A stretch of 64,000 bases of DNA, from the NCBI GenBank assembly GCA_036504335.1, contig DASXVJ010000023.1, positions 248,001 through 312,000 on the forward strand, written 5' to 3'. The first letter of the stretch is position 1. Every line of letters begins with the position of its first letter. The DNA comes from Fen-183 sp036504335 (GTDB lineage: Bacteria; Acidobacteriota; Thermoanaerobaculia; UBA5066). The position numbers were made by a program, and so were the translations under genes. The notes beneath the pieces were generated by a model. The model was not told where the DNA came from. It was given only the letters and a program-made list of their open reading frames with translations, and ran no database searches. Shown piece after piece: positions 41,053 through 50,117 of this stretch.

Positions 41053-43068
41053 ATGAAGTATTGCCTTTCGACCCGGTCGGTCGCTCTCCTGTCGCTGCTG
41101 GTGCCCGGGGCAGCTCTGGCCCAGTCGCCTCAGTCGAAGTTCTACCCGGTCACGCCCTGCCGCGCGGTCGACACCCGGAACCCGAACGGCGCCGCGGGCG
41201 GGCCGGCGCTCGTCGCCGGGACCGCGCGCGCCTTCCAGCTCGCGGGCGCATGCGGCATCCCGGCCACGGCGCGCGCCGCCGTCACGAACATCACGGTGAC
41301 CGCGCCGACGGCAGCGGGCGACCTCGCGATCTTTCCAACCGGCACGCCCGGGCCCACGGGAGCGACCACAATCAACTTCCGCGCGGGGCAGACGCGTGCG
41401 AACAACTTCATCGCGCGCCTCGGGACGACGGGCGACATCGTCGAAGTAACCCAGATGCCCGCTGGGACCGTGCATCTCATCATCGACGTCTCGGGCTACT
41501 TCGAGGATCCGCCGGCGGCTCCGATCTCGACGTACGTCGCGACCGCGAACCTCACGACGTTCGGGGCGACTCCCCAGCTCGTCGCACACATCCGCGACGT
41601 CGGCGTGAACGGCTGGCTGAACGAGCAGTTCGCGGCGCCGCCGACTCTCTACCCCGCGATGGCGCTCCAGCCGACCACGATCCCGGGGACGTGCACGGGC
41701 ACCTGCCAGCGGGACAACTACACGATGTACCCGCTCCAGAAGCAGTTCTTCCTGAACGCGCTCTACGGCAACGACCAGCTCCGGCAGCGCGTCGCGTGGG
41801 CGCTCCACAAATTCCTCGTGATCTCGGGTCAGCAGGAGATTCAGCCGAGCTACATGGTCCCGTACCTGAACATGCTCGTGAACAACGCGTTCGGGAATTA
41901 CTGGGACATTCTCTTCAATCTGACCCTGAGCCCGACGATGGGCGACTACCTCAACATGAGGACGTCGACTCTCCAGAATCCTAACGAGAATTACGCACGC
42001 GAGATCCTGCAGCTCTTCTCGATCGGGCTCGTGCAGCTCAACACGGACGGAACGCCGAAGCTCGACCTCGGCGGCAACACGATCCCGACGTACACGCAAT
42101 ACGACATCAACGAGCTCTCCCGCGTGTTTACGGGCTGGCAGCTCCAGACTCCGCCGGCCACGGGCACGCCCAACTACCTCGACCCAATGTTGCAGTTGGC
42201 GAACGATGCGACCCACGACAAGGCCAAGAAATCGTTCCTGTGCGACTGGACGAACCCCGTGGCGCCCGTCAACTGCGCCGCGATCTTCCCGGCGAACCAG
42301 ACGGCCTTCAACGACGTGATCCAGGCTCTCAGCACGATCGTGGCGCACCCCAACGTCGGGCCGTACGTGAGCACCCAGCTGATCCAGAACCTCGTGACGT
42401 CCAACCCGAGCGCCGCCTACGTCGGACGCGTGGCGGCGGTGTTCAACAACAACGGCTCGGGGGTCAAGGGCGACCTCGCCGCCACCGTGCGCGCGATCGT
42501 GACCGATCCCGAGGCCCTCGCGGGCGCCACGGACCCGAACTTCGGAGCGCTGCGCGACCCGGCGTTCTACACGATCGCCTTGCTTCGCGCCCTCGGCGCG
42601 ACCGCCGCAAGCGGCACCGGGCCCTCCGACGGCGTCCTCGCTCCGCAGGTGCTGAACCTCGGCCAGAACGTCTTCAATCCGGACACGGTCTTCAGCTACT
42701 ACCCGAACGAGAACCCCCTGCCCGGCAGCGCGACGCTCACCGGTCCGGAGTTCGGCATCCAGTCGGCGCTCACCGCGCTTCGCCGCGCGAACCTCGTGAA
42801 CACGCTCGTCTACTCGAACATCCCGACGGGCGCGAACAACCCGCTGGGCACGGCTCTCGACCTGAGCGGCATTCAGTCGTTCTCGAACGACCCGGCCGCC
42901 ATGGTCGAGGAGCTGAACCAGCGCCTCTGCCACGGCCTTCTCTCGGCGAGCGCGAAGGCGGCGATCGTCACCGCCGTCAACGCCGTCCCGGCGTCGAGCC
43001 CCCGGCAGCGCGCGCAGCAAGCGACGTATCTCGTCGCCACGTCCTCGCAGTTCCAGGTCGAGAGGTAA
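41053..43068 (+). CDS. Secreted DUF1800 protein
   Basis: 671 aa with a signal peptide ending near GAALAQS. An N-terminal beta domain of about 130 residues opens with FYPVTPCRAVDTRNPNG, a motif shared by many secreted repeat or S8-like proteins, and ends in IIDVSGYFED. The DUF1800 body (about 165-670) has LRQRVAWALHKFLVIS, NPNENYAREILQLFSIG and the YDINELSRVFTGW signature. It forms an operon with a DUF1501 protein. DUF1800/DUF1501 pairs are widespread in secreted systems of Acidobacteriota and Planctomycetota, with no defined reaction. GGGAG precedes the ATG. Confidence 0.87.
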   Translation: MKYCLSTRSVALLSLLVPGAALAQSPQSKFYPVTPCRAVDTRNPNGAAGGPALVAGTARAFQLAGACGIPATARAAVTNITVTAPTAAGDLAIFPTGTPGPTGATTINFRAGQTRANNFIARLGTTGDIVEVTQMPAGTVHLIIDVSGYFEDPPAAPISTYVATANLTTFGATPQLVAHIRDVGVNGWLNEQFAAPPTLYPAMALQPTTIPGTCTGTCQRDNYTMYPLQKQFFLNALYGNDQLRQRVAWALHKFLVISGQQEIQPSYMVPYLNMLVNNAFGNYWDILFNLTLSPTMGDYLNMRTSTLQNPNENYAREILQLFSIGLVQLNTDGTPKLDLGGNTIPTYTQYDINELSRVFTGWQLQTPPATGTPNYLDPMLQLANDATHDKAKKSFLCDWTNPVAPVNCAAIFPANQTAFNDVIQALSTIVAHPNVGPYVSTQLIQNLVTSNPSAAYVGRVAAVFNNNGSGVKGDLAATVRAIVTDPEALAGATDPNFGALRDPAFYTIALLRALGATAASGTGPSDGVLAPQVLNLGQNVFNPDTVFSYYPNENPLPGSATLTGPEFGIQSALTALRRANLVNTLVYSNIPTGANNPLGTALDLSGIQSFSNDPAAMVEELNQRLCHGLLSASAKAAIVTAVNAVPASSPRQRAQQATYLVATSSQFQVER

Positions 43069-43070
43069 AC

Positions 43071-44486
43071 ATGACGAATCGCAGGGACTTTCTCAAGCTC
43101 GCGTGCGGCGCCGCCGGGTTCGCGGCCTTCGAACAGGGCCTCGACCGTTTCGGCCTCCTCGCAAACGTCGCGAACGCGGCTCCCCCGAACCAGTACCGGG
43201 CGCTCGTCTGCCTCTTCATGTTCGGCGGCAACGACGCGAACAACATGGTCATCCCGTTCGGCGCCGGTGGCGGCTCGGGGTACACGGCGTACGCGAACTC
43301 GCGCGGCGGCTCGCTTGCGATCCCGCAGGGCTCCATCCAGGCATTCGCGAGCGCGCTTCCGACCTGGGGCCTCAACCTGGGACTCCATCCGGCGATGCCC
43401 GAGCTGAAGGCGCTCTTCGACCAGGGCCACCTCGCCCTCGTCACGAACGTCGGCCCGCTGACGCAGCCCACGACGAAGGCCCAATACCAGTCGAATGCGG
43501 CCTTCCGCCCGTACCAGCTCTTCTCGCACAGCGACCAGCAGTCCGCGTGGATGGCCCCGCGCTCGGACGTGAAGACGATCCCCGGATGGGGAGGCCTCAC
43601 GGCGGACGCCGTGGCCAGCCTGAACACGGGGACGGCGTTCCCCTCGTCCCTGTCCCTCGCGGGCAACAACCAGTTCAATCTCGGCCAGACGATTCGCCCC
43701 CTGAACGTGGCGTCGGCTCCGACCGCCCTCAACGCAATCTTCCCGCTGAACGGCTTCACGGCCGGGAACCCCATCGACGACGCCCGGAAAGCGGCGTTCA
43801 ATTCGCTCCGTACGTTCGACACGGGCGTCCCCCTGATCAAGGCGACGAGCGACATCACGCAGCAGGGTCTCGACATCCAGGCGTCGCTCTCGCAGGATCC
43901 GGTCGTCGGAGCCTTCCCCGCCACGGGCCTCGGCAACCAGCTCAAGCAGGTGGCGAAGATCATCAAGCAGAACCAGGTCTCGCTGAACGTGAGCCGGCAG
44001 GTTTTCTTCTGCTCGATCGGCGGCTTCGACACGCATCAGGACGAGCTCGCATCCCACACGAACCTCTACGGGCAGATCTCGAAGGCGATGAGCGCGTTTT
44101 ACGCGGAAATGGTCGCCCAGGGCCTCGCGAACAACGTGACCACGTTCACGATGTCGGACTTCGGCCGCACGATGGCGCCGTCGGGCTCGGGCACGTCCGT
44201 CGGCTCGGACCACGCGTGGGGCAGCCACCAGCTCGTCATGGGCGGCGCGGTCAAGCAGGCCAACATCTACGGCAACGTCGGCCTGAACGGGACGCCGTTT
44301 CCGGACCTCGCGCTCGGGACCGCGTACGACACGGACGGGCGCGGCCGCTGGATCCCGTCGACGGCCGTCGACCAGTACGCCTCGACGCTCGGCCTCTGGC
44401 TGGGAGCGACGCCAGCCCAGCTCACCGGGATCTTCCCGAATCTCTACCGCTTCCCAACGTACGATCTCGGTTTCCTGACGCCTTGA
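43071..44486 (+). CDS. Tat-exported DUF1501 protein (partner of DUF1800)
   Basis: 471 aa. Tat motif NRRDFLKLACGAAGFAAF at residues 3-20. The DUF1501 body shows FMFGGNDANNMVIPFG, GLHPAMPELKALFDQG, SIGGFDTHQDEL and TMSDFGRTMAPSG with DHAWG, the expected metal/active-site pieces. ATG is 2 nt after the DUF1800 stop, so the two are tightly coupled. It is only distantly similar to the DUF1501 protein at 35664, and more complete in the FGGND segment. Confidence 0.87.
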   Translation: MTNRRDFLKLACGAAGFAAFEQGLDRFGLLANVANAAPPNQYRALVCLFMFGGNDANNMVIPFGAGGGSGYTAYANSRGGSLAIPQGSIQAFASALPTWGLNLGLHPAMPELKALFDQGHLALVTNVGPLTQPTTKAQYQSNAAFRPYQLFSHSDQQSAWMAPRSDVKTIPGWGGLTADAVASLNTGTAFPSSLSLAGNNQFNLGQTIRPLNVASAPTALNAIFPLNGFTAGNPIDDARKAAFNSLRTFDTGVPLIKATSDITQQGLDIQASLSQDPVVGAFPATGLGNQLKQVAKIIKQNQVSLNVSRQVFFCSIGGFDTHQDELASHTNLYGQISKAMSAFYAEMVAQGLANNVTTFTMSDFGRTMAPSGSGTSVGSDHAWGSHQLVMGGAVKQANIYGNVGLNGTPFPDLALGTAYDTDGRGRWIPSTAVDQYASTLGLWLGATPAQLTGIFPNLYRFPTYDLGFLTP

Positions 44487-44512
44487 TCGAGAGTCGGCCG
44501 CGCGGGGGGCGC

Positions 44513-44518
44513 TAAGCT
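44513..44518 (+). promoter_or_regulatory. -10-like TAAGCT, leaderless spacing
   Basis: TAAGCT ends 6 nt before the GTG at 44525. It lies in the loop of a 7-bp inverted repeat, CGCGGGG (44501-44507) with CCCCGCG (44519-44525), which could hide the start codon in a longer transcript. Confidence 0.45.
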
Positions 44519-44524
44519 CCCCGC

Positions 44525-45796
44525 GTGGTCCTGACTCCCTTCGATCTCTCGATCCGCTTCTTTCTCCAGCTCGTCGTGATCCTCGCCGCGTGCCAGGCGA
44601 CGGGTTGGGTGTTCCGCCGGATTGGCCAGTCGCAGGTCGTCAGCGAGATGATCGCGGGCGTCCTCCTCGGGCCGTCCCTCCTCGGCTGGCTCTTCCCGTC
44701 CGCGGCGGCGTACCTCTTCCCGAAGGCGTCGATGCCGATCCTGTTCGCGGTCGCGCAGCTCGGCCTCGTGCTCTACATGTTCGTCGTCGGCCTCGAGTTC
44801 GACCTCGGGCTCATCCGCGCACGGGCGAGGGGCGCGGCGCTCGTGTCCGCGGCCGGCATCGCGGCGCCGTTCGCCCTCGGCGGGCTGATCGCGTGGCGGC
44901 TCCACGGGGACGCGTCGTGGCCGCTCTTCGGAGAAGGCGTGTCGCTGCCGCAGGCCGTCCTCTTCATGGGCGCGGCGATGTCCATCACGGCGTTCCCGAT
45001 GCTCGCGCGCATCGTCCACGAGCAGGGGCTCTCGCGGACGGCGCTCGGGACGCTCGTCCTCGCGGCGGGCTCGCTCGACGACGCGGCGGCGTGGTGCCTC
45101 CTCGCGATCGTCCTTTCGGCCTTCGCGGGCGACCCGTGGCTCGCGATCCTCGCGATCGGCGGCGGCGGCGTGTTCCTCGTCACGATGCTCGGGCCCGTGA
45201 GGCGTCTCCTCGCGCCACTCGGACTGAAGCTCGAGCGGGACGGGGAGATGTCGTCCGGGCTCTTCGTGCGCGTCCTCGCGCTTCTCATGCTCGGCGCGTT
45301 CGTGACGGACGCGATGCGCATCTACGCCGTCTTCGGCGCGTTCCTCACGGGGGCCGCGATGCCGAAGGGCCGGTTCACCGAGGAGGTCGCGAAGCGCGTC
45401 GAGCCGCTGACCGTCGGCCTCCTTCTCCCGCTCTTCTTCGTCTACTCAGGGCTCAACACGACGATCGGTCTCGTCGCGACGCCGGCGCTCGCCGGACTCG
45501 GACTGCTGATCCTCGCCACGGCGTGCCTGGGGAAGGGCGTCGCGTGCTGGGGCGCGGCGCGGCTTGCGGGCGCGGGCCCGCGCGACGCGCTCGCGACCGG
45601 TGCTCTCATGAACGCGCGCGGCCTCATGGAGCTCATCATCCTTAACATCGGACTCGAGCGCGGCATCATCCGGCCGGCGCTCTTCACGCTCATGGTCCTC
45701 ATGGCCGTCGTCACGACGTTCGCGGCAACGCCGCTCTTCGAGCGCGTCTACGGGCGCCGCGCGGAGCGGCCGGACGCCGCGCTTCCGGCCGCCTGA
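44525..45796 (+). CDS. CPA2-family cation:proton antiporter (Kef/NapA-like)
   Basis: 423 aa with about 12 transmembrane helices. Family features include SQVVSEMIAGVLLGPSLLGW, LGLVLYMFVVGLEFDL, FMGAAMSITAFPMLARI and the ion-site AAGSLDDAAAWCLLAI (Asp pair). There is no cytosolic RCK/TrkA_N domain, unlike full KefB/C, so regulation by NAD or glutathione adducts is not expected. It exchanges Na+ or K+ for protons. GTG start. Confidence 0.88.
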   Translation: MVLTPFDLSIRFFLQLVVILAACQATGWVFRRIGQSQVVSEMIAGVLLGPSLLGWLFPSAAAYLFPKASMPILFAVAQLGLVLYMFVVGLEFDLGLIRARARGAALVSAAGIAAPFALGGLIAWRLHGDASWPLFGEGVSLPQAVLFMGAAMSITAFPMLARIVHEQGLSRTALGTLVLAAGSLDDAAAWCLLAIVLSAFAGDPWLAILAIGGGGVFLVTMLGPVRRLLAPLGLKLERDGEMSSGLFVRVLALLMLGAFVTDAMRIYAVFGAFLTGAAMPKGRFTEEVAKRVEPLTVGLLLPLFFVYSGLNTTIGLVATPALAGLGLLILATACLGKGVACWGAARLAGAGPRDALATGALMNARGLMELIILNIGLERGIIRPALFTLMVLMAVVTTFAATPLFERVYGRRAERPDAALPAA

Positions 45797-46173
45797 TCGC
45801 GAGGCGGGCGACCGCGTCGAGGGCGCCCGGCTCCTCGAAGAGGTGGGTCGCACCGGGGACGATCTCGAGCCGTTTCGGGCACCGTGAGCGTCGCGCCGAG
45901 GGGGCCGCGCTCGGAGAGGATCTCGACGTCGCGCCGGGCGAGGGTCGTCTTCATGCGTCCTCCCGCCACGCCCGCGCCGGGGAGGCGCCCGTCTGCGCCC
46001 GCGCGAGAAGGGCCGAGACCTCCGCGCTTCCTGCGGCGCAGGGCGCGCGCCGCCGCGCGCACGGTCGCGCCCGTCGCGAACCCGTCGTCCACGACGATCA
46101 CGACACGGCCCCGGACGACGGGTGCAGGCCTCACGCCCCGGAAGCGTTCTTCGCGTGCGTGGGCTGCCGCCAT
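45797..46173 (-). pseudogene. Remnant of a phosphoribosyltransferase/dienelactone-hydrolase fusion gene
   Basis: On the - strand three fragments of a known two-domain family survive in order. A phosphoribosyltransferase core, RGRVVIVVDDGFATGATVRA (about 46115-46053), comes first. The start of the hydrolase domain, RDVEILSERGPLGATLTVP (about 45932-45877), follows. The hydrolase C-terminus, RLEIVPGATHLFEEPGALDA, lies in another frame (about 45870-45812). The N-terminus of the first domain and roughly 170 residues of the hydrolase are missing. Total length about 380 bp against ~1.3 kb expected. Internal deletion plus frameshift means it is not functional. Confidence 0.6.
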
Positions 46174-46233
46174 CTCTTCAGACGTCGCGCGGCGGAGCGG
46201 CGGCGGCCATGAGGCACCTGAATCAGGAGCCGG

Positions 46234-47799
46234 TCACCCCAGGTACGCGTATGCGGGAAGCGTGAGGAACTCGGCGAACGCGTCGTCGAGGACGAGGCGG
46301 TCGAGAATCTCGACCGCGTCCTTCATCCGGCCGTTCGCGAGCCCTCCGACCTTCGGAAGCTCCTCGTCGCGCACCTGCCGGTAGAGGTCCTTCGTGACCG
46401 TCCGGCCGTCGGCGAGCGTCGCCTTGCGGTTGATCCACTGCCAGAGCTGCGCGCGGGAGATCTCGGCCGTCGCGGCGTCTTCCATCAGGTTGTAGATCGC
46501 CGCCGCGCCGTTCCCGAGAAGCCACGAGTTCAGGTACTGGAGCGTGACGTTCACGTTCAGACGGAAGCCCGCGTCCGTGATGGTCCCTCCGGGCACGGCG
46601 AGGTCCGTCAGGTTCCGCGCGTCGGCGACGACGTCCTCGCGCAGCTGCTCCTTCTGGTTCGGCTTCGTCCCGAACGCCTTCTCGAAGACCTCCCAGGCCG
46701 TCGGAACGAGATCCGGGTGCGCGACCCACGTGCCGTCGAAGCCGTCGGCGACCTCGCGGTCCTTGTCGGCCCGGACCTTCGCGAGCGCGCGCTCGTTCAC
46801 CTCGGCGTCCTTGCGTGTCGGGATGAATGGCGCCATGCCGCCCATCGCGTGCGCGCCGCGGCGATGGCACGTCTTCACGAGGAGCTCCGCGTACGCACGC
46901 ATGAACGGCACGCTCATCGTGACCTGTCCGCGGTCGGGCAGGACGTCCGCGTGGGCGCGCAGCTTCTTGATGAGGCTGAAGAGGTAGTCCCAGCGGCCGG
47001 CGTTCAGGCCGCTCATGTGGTCCTTCAGCTCGAACAGGATCTCGTCCATCTCGAAGGCCGCCGGCAGCGTCTCGATGAGGACGGTCGCGCGGATCGTCCC
47101 CGTCGGAATCGAGAGGCCGTCCTGCGCCGCGACGAAGACGTCGTTCCAGAGCCGCGCTTCGAGGTGGCTCTCCATCTTCGGGAGGTAGAAGTACGGTCCG
47201 GTGCCGCGCTCCTTGAGCGCGTACGCGTTGTGGAAGAGGTAGAGGCCGAAGTCGAAGAGGCTCGCCGAGATCGGGGCGCCGTCCACGAGGACGTGCTTCT
47301 CGGGGAGGTGCCAGCCGCGCGGCCGCACGAGGAGCGTCGCGATCTCCGGGGCGAGGCGGTACTCCTTGCCCTCCGGGCTCGTGAACGCGATCGTGCGGCG
47401 GACGGCGTCCTTGAGGTTCTGCTGGCCCTGGACGACGTTCGTCCACGTCGGGGAGAGCGAGTCCTCGAAGTCGGCCATGAAGACGCAGGCCCCGGAGTTG
47501 AGCGCGTTGATCATCATCTTGCGCTCGACGGGCCCGGTGATCTCGACCCAGCGCTTCTGGAGGTCGGACGGCGCGGGGGCGACCCTCCAGGCGGCGTCGC
47601 GGACGGCCTGCGTGTCCGCCAGAAAGGCCGGCAGCTCGCCGGCGTCGAACCGCTTCTGGCGCTCGGCGCGGCGCGCGAGCAGCTCCAGCCGCCGCGGATC
47701 GAACGTGCGATGAAGGCGCGCGACGAACCCGAGCGCTTCCTTCGTGAGGATCGCGTCCGTCGCCTCCGGCGTGCGCGACAGAACCTGGATGCCGTCCAT
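46234..47799 (-). CDS. aceB: Malate synthase A
   Basis: 521 aa glyoxylate-cycle enzyme condensing glyoxylate with acetyl-CoA to malate. Signatures: FMADFEDSLSPTW, RPRGWHLPEKHVLVDG, LIETLPAAFEMDEILFEL, GLNAGRWDYLFS and GTWVAHPDLVP. The catalytic arginine (VRPRGW), metal-binding Glu and Asp residues are kept. GGGAGGG lies 5-6 nt before the ATG. It is downstream of a small gene with a 13-nt gap. Isocitrate lyase is not in the window. Confidence 0.94.
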   Translation of the reverse strand: MDGIQVLSRTPEATDAILTKEALGFVARLHRTFDPRRLELLARRAERQKRFDAGELPAFLADTQAVRDAAWRVAPAPSDLQKRWVEITGPVERKMMINALNSGACVFMADFEDSLSPTWTNVVQGQQNLKDAVRRTIAFTSPEGKEYRLAPEIATLLVRPRGWHLPEKHVLVDGAPISASLFDFGLYLFHNAYALKERGTGPYFYLPKMESHLEARLWNDVFVAAQDGLSIPTGTIRATVLIETLPAAFEMDEILFELKDHMSGLNAGRWDYLFSLIKKLRAHADVLPDRGQVTMSVPFMRAYAELLVKTCHRRGAHAMGGMAPFIPTRKDAEVNERALAKVRADKDREVADGFDGTWVAHPDLVPTAWEVFEKAFGTKPNQKEQLREDVVADARNLTDLAVPGGTITDAGFRLNVNVTLQYLNSWLLGNGAAAIYNLMEDAATAEISRAQLWQWINRKATLADGRTVTKDLYRQVRDEELPKVGGLANGRMKDAVEILDRLVLDDAFAEFLTLPAYAYLG

Positions 47800-47812
47800 C
47801 GAATTCCCTCCC

Positions 47813-48118
47813 TCAGCCCCACCAGGCGTCGTCGTCGGGCTTTTCTTCCTTCGGCTGCCCGAGCCGGTCGCCCTGGAACTGAGCCTCGTCGTCGCAGAGC
47901 TCGACGGGCAGGCCGCTGTCCATCACGAGCTCGAACACCGCCAGCGCCTGTTTCGTGGCCTCGGTGCGGGCGCCCTCGCGGTAGTAGCGGATGCGGGCCT
48001 TCTTCTTCTTCAGGCCGGGGAGCGCCTTCTTGAGCGCCGCGAGCGTGACCGGACTGCCGTCGAGAAGGACGCGGCCGGCGCGCTCGACCTTCACCCGGGC
48101 TACGGGGATGATCGCCAT
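47813..48118 (-). CDS. Small soluble protein resembling the ExbD C-terminal domain
   Basis: 101 aa. The pattern VKVERAGRVLLDGSPVTLAA ... ARIRYYREG ... VMDSGLPVELCDDEAQF has the strand-helix order of the periplasmic domain of ExbD/TolR, but there is no transmembrane helix or signal, so it should be cytoplasmic. The C-terminus is acidic and Trp-rich (DDDAWWG). It is likely co-transcribed with aceB downstream. Function unknown. Confidence 0.62.
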   Translation of the reverse strand: MAIIPVARVKVERAGRVLLDGSPVTLAALKKALPGLKKKKARIRYYREGARTEATKQALAVFELVMDSGLPVELCDDEAQFQGDRLGQPKEEKPDDDAWWG

Positions 48119-48320
48119 GCTCGTCTCCGTGGGAATTCTCCACGGCCCCTGCCGCGGGGAAAATCGTGCCATTGCATCAATCCTGCCGGACGGCGCCGGT
48201 TGCACATGATGCACGTGAATCCCTCGCGGCGCGCCCCTTCCGGCTCCCACGTTGCATTCAGCGGCGGTCCGCCTGCGGATCGCAGGATCCCGTGCGGGGT
48301 GCGGCCGCGAGGAGGCGTCC

Positions 48321-48761
48321 ATGTACGTCCAGGACGTGATGAAGAAGAAGGTCGTGACCTGCCGGGAGAAGGACTCCCTCAAGAAATGCGCCGACCTCAT
48401 GCGCGAATGGAAGATCGGGATGCTCCCGGTCGTCGACGCGAAGCACCAGCTCGTCGGCATCGTCACGGACCGCGACCTCGTCGTGCGCGGAATCGCGGAG
48501 AACCGTCCGCTCACGGCCGAAGCAAGCGACGTCATGACGAAGCGGCTCGTCACGTGCCGTGACGGGGACGAGCTGTGGTTCGCGGAGGAGCGGATGGCGG
48601 CCGAACGCAAGTCGCGCATCGTCGTCGTGGACGACGGCCGCCACGTCGTCGGCGTCATCAGCCTGTCGGACATCCCCATGGCCGACGAGGGCCCGCGGGC
48701 AGGCGAGCTCCTCCGGCAGGTCGCGCGCCGCGAGGCGGCGCCGCGGCCCGCGCGCCATTGA
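48321..48761 (+). CDS. Two-CBS-domain protein
   Basis: 146 aa made of two CBS motifs: MYVQDVMKKKVVTCREKDSL with LPVVDAKHQLVGIVTDRDLV, and ASDVMTKRLVTCRDGDEL with RIVVVDDGRHVVGVISLSDI. Stand-alone CBS pairs bind adenine nucleotides and act as energy sensors on partner proteins. I start at ATG 48321 (GAGGAGG 5 nt upstream), not at the earlier in-frame GTG. The upstream spacer (48119-48320) has three TTGCA elements (48172, 48200, 48252). Confidence 0.88.
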   Translation: MYVQDVMKKKVVTCREKDSLKKCADLMREWKIGMLPVVDAKHQLVGIVTDRDLVVRGIAENRPLTAEASDVMTKRLVTCRDGDELWFAEERMAAERKSRIVVVDDGRHVVGVISLSDIPMADEGPRAGELLRQVARREAAPRPARH

Positions 48762-48768
48762 CGCCCGG

Positions 48769-50115
48769 TCAGCCCTCCAGCATCCGCGGCAGCGTCGCGG
48801 CGTCGACGAGGCCGTTTGCGCCGTACATCGCGGGAAGGACCTTCTCCGGCGCGTGGCGGCGGCGCAGGCCCGCGACGAGCTCGGTGCCGGCGCGATAGGC
48901 GGGCAGGTACATCCGCCCGAGGAGCGGGTGGCGGCCCCACGCGCCCGAGAGCTTGTCCGCGCGCTCGGCGGAGACGAGGAACTCGCTCCGGAGGGTCTTC
49001 GCGACCTCGGCCTGCGGGAGCTTCTCCTTCCACGTCAGGTACGAGGAGTGGTTTTTCGCGTCGTCCTGCAGGAGCGCGAGGAGGAGACCGAGCTCGAGGT
49101 CGCGGTCCGGGAGCTCGTGCGGCTCCTTCACGCCGTGCGCCACGAGGACGCCGTTGTTCGCGATGCCCTCGAAGAGGACGGCCGCGCGCGTGTTCATCGT
49201 GAGGACGGACGCCTCGAAACCGACGAGCCCGCGCACGAAGAGGTCCTGCAGGTACGCGAACGTCGTCACGTGCCCGGGCACGACCTCGTGGCTCACGAGC
49301 TGCTGGAACTCGGGCACGGAAATCTGGAGCGAGGCGTTCAGCTCGTACGTCGCTTCGTACTCGGGCGAGCCGTCGGCCTTGCGCGCGTGGCCGAGGTAGT
49401 TCATCGAGCCCGAGAACCACGCGTTCTCGATCGCGAGGAACTTCACGTTCGCCCGCGGGACGCGGGCGAGCTCCTTCGGGAGGAACGGGAGCAGGTTCTT
49501 CGCCGAGAGCGCGTCGTAGTGCGCGATGAAGGCGTCGCCGAGCGCCGGAATCGACTTGCCCGGGACGAGACGCGCGTGGCGCCACGCGTCCACGGCCGCC
49601 AGGAGCGAGTCCCCGCCGCTCGACGGGTGACCGGCGTGCGCCAGGAGGTCCGCGACGCGGCGGCGTTTCTCTTCCGGCTTCGACGGCTCGGGCGCGCGGC
49701 CGAGAATCGTCTGCACGCAGCGCCCGTACGGCACCTCGGGCCCCTTGCCGAGGATCTCCATCCCGAGGTCCCACATGACCTCGCTGCACAGGCCGAGCCC
49801 CTCGAGGTACGCGCCGCGCGGGCCGCCCGCCTTGCGCCCGCCCTCGACCACGCGCCCGATCGCGCCCTTCACGTCCACGGCGGCGATGTAGGCCTCGATC
49901 GACGGCTTGTCGGGGGCCTTTGCGCCCACGCCGCCGTTCTCGCGCAGCTTCGCCGCCGACGGGTGGGTGTACGCGGCGGGCAGCGGCTCGTCCGAGAACC
50001 AGCAGTCCGCGATGAAGCGGCCCGTCCCGGACGGGTTCATGACGTCGCCGCCCCAGAGCGTGTCGATCCCGATGAGCGCGTCGGCGGTCGCGGCGTCGAG
50101 TCCCGTGAGCGACAT
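48769..50115 (-). CDS. Zinc metallopeptidase (HExxxGH, DUF885-like)
   Basis: 448 aa, no signal peptide. The active site SHEVVPGHVTTF (H276, E277, H282) and a downstream EGIANNGVL Glu fit the DUF885/gluzincin-like peptidases. It starts 2 nt after the stop of the OPT transporter gene, so imported peptides may be its substrates in the cytoplasm. Its exact cleavage specificity is unknown. The - strand frame is open far upstream inside the transporter gene, but there only as a shadow. Confidence 0.8.
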   Translation of the reverse strand: MSLTGLDAATADALIGIDTLWGGDVMNPSGTGRFIADCWFSDEPLPAAYTHPSAAKLRENGGVGAKAPDKPSIEAYIAAVDVKGAIGRVVEGGRKAGGPRGAYLEGLGLCSEVMWDLGMEILGKGPEVPYGRCVQTILGRAPEPSKPEEKRRRVADLLAHAGHPSSGGDSLLAAVDAWRHARLVPGKSIPALGDAFIAHYDALSAKNLLPFLPKELARVPRANVKFLAIENAWFSGSMNYLGHARKADGSPEYEATYELNASLQISVPEFQQLVSHEVVPGHVTTFAYLQDLFVRGLVGFEASVLTMNTRAAVLFEGIANNGVLVAHGVKEPHELPDRDLELGLLLALLQDDAKNHSSYLTWKEKLPQAEVAKTLRSEFLVSAERADKLSGAWGRHPLLGRMYLPAYRAGTELVAGLRRRHAPEKVLPAMYGANGLVDAATLPRMLEG

Positions 50116-50117
50116 GT

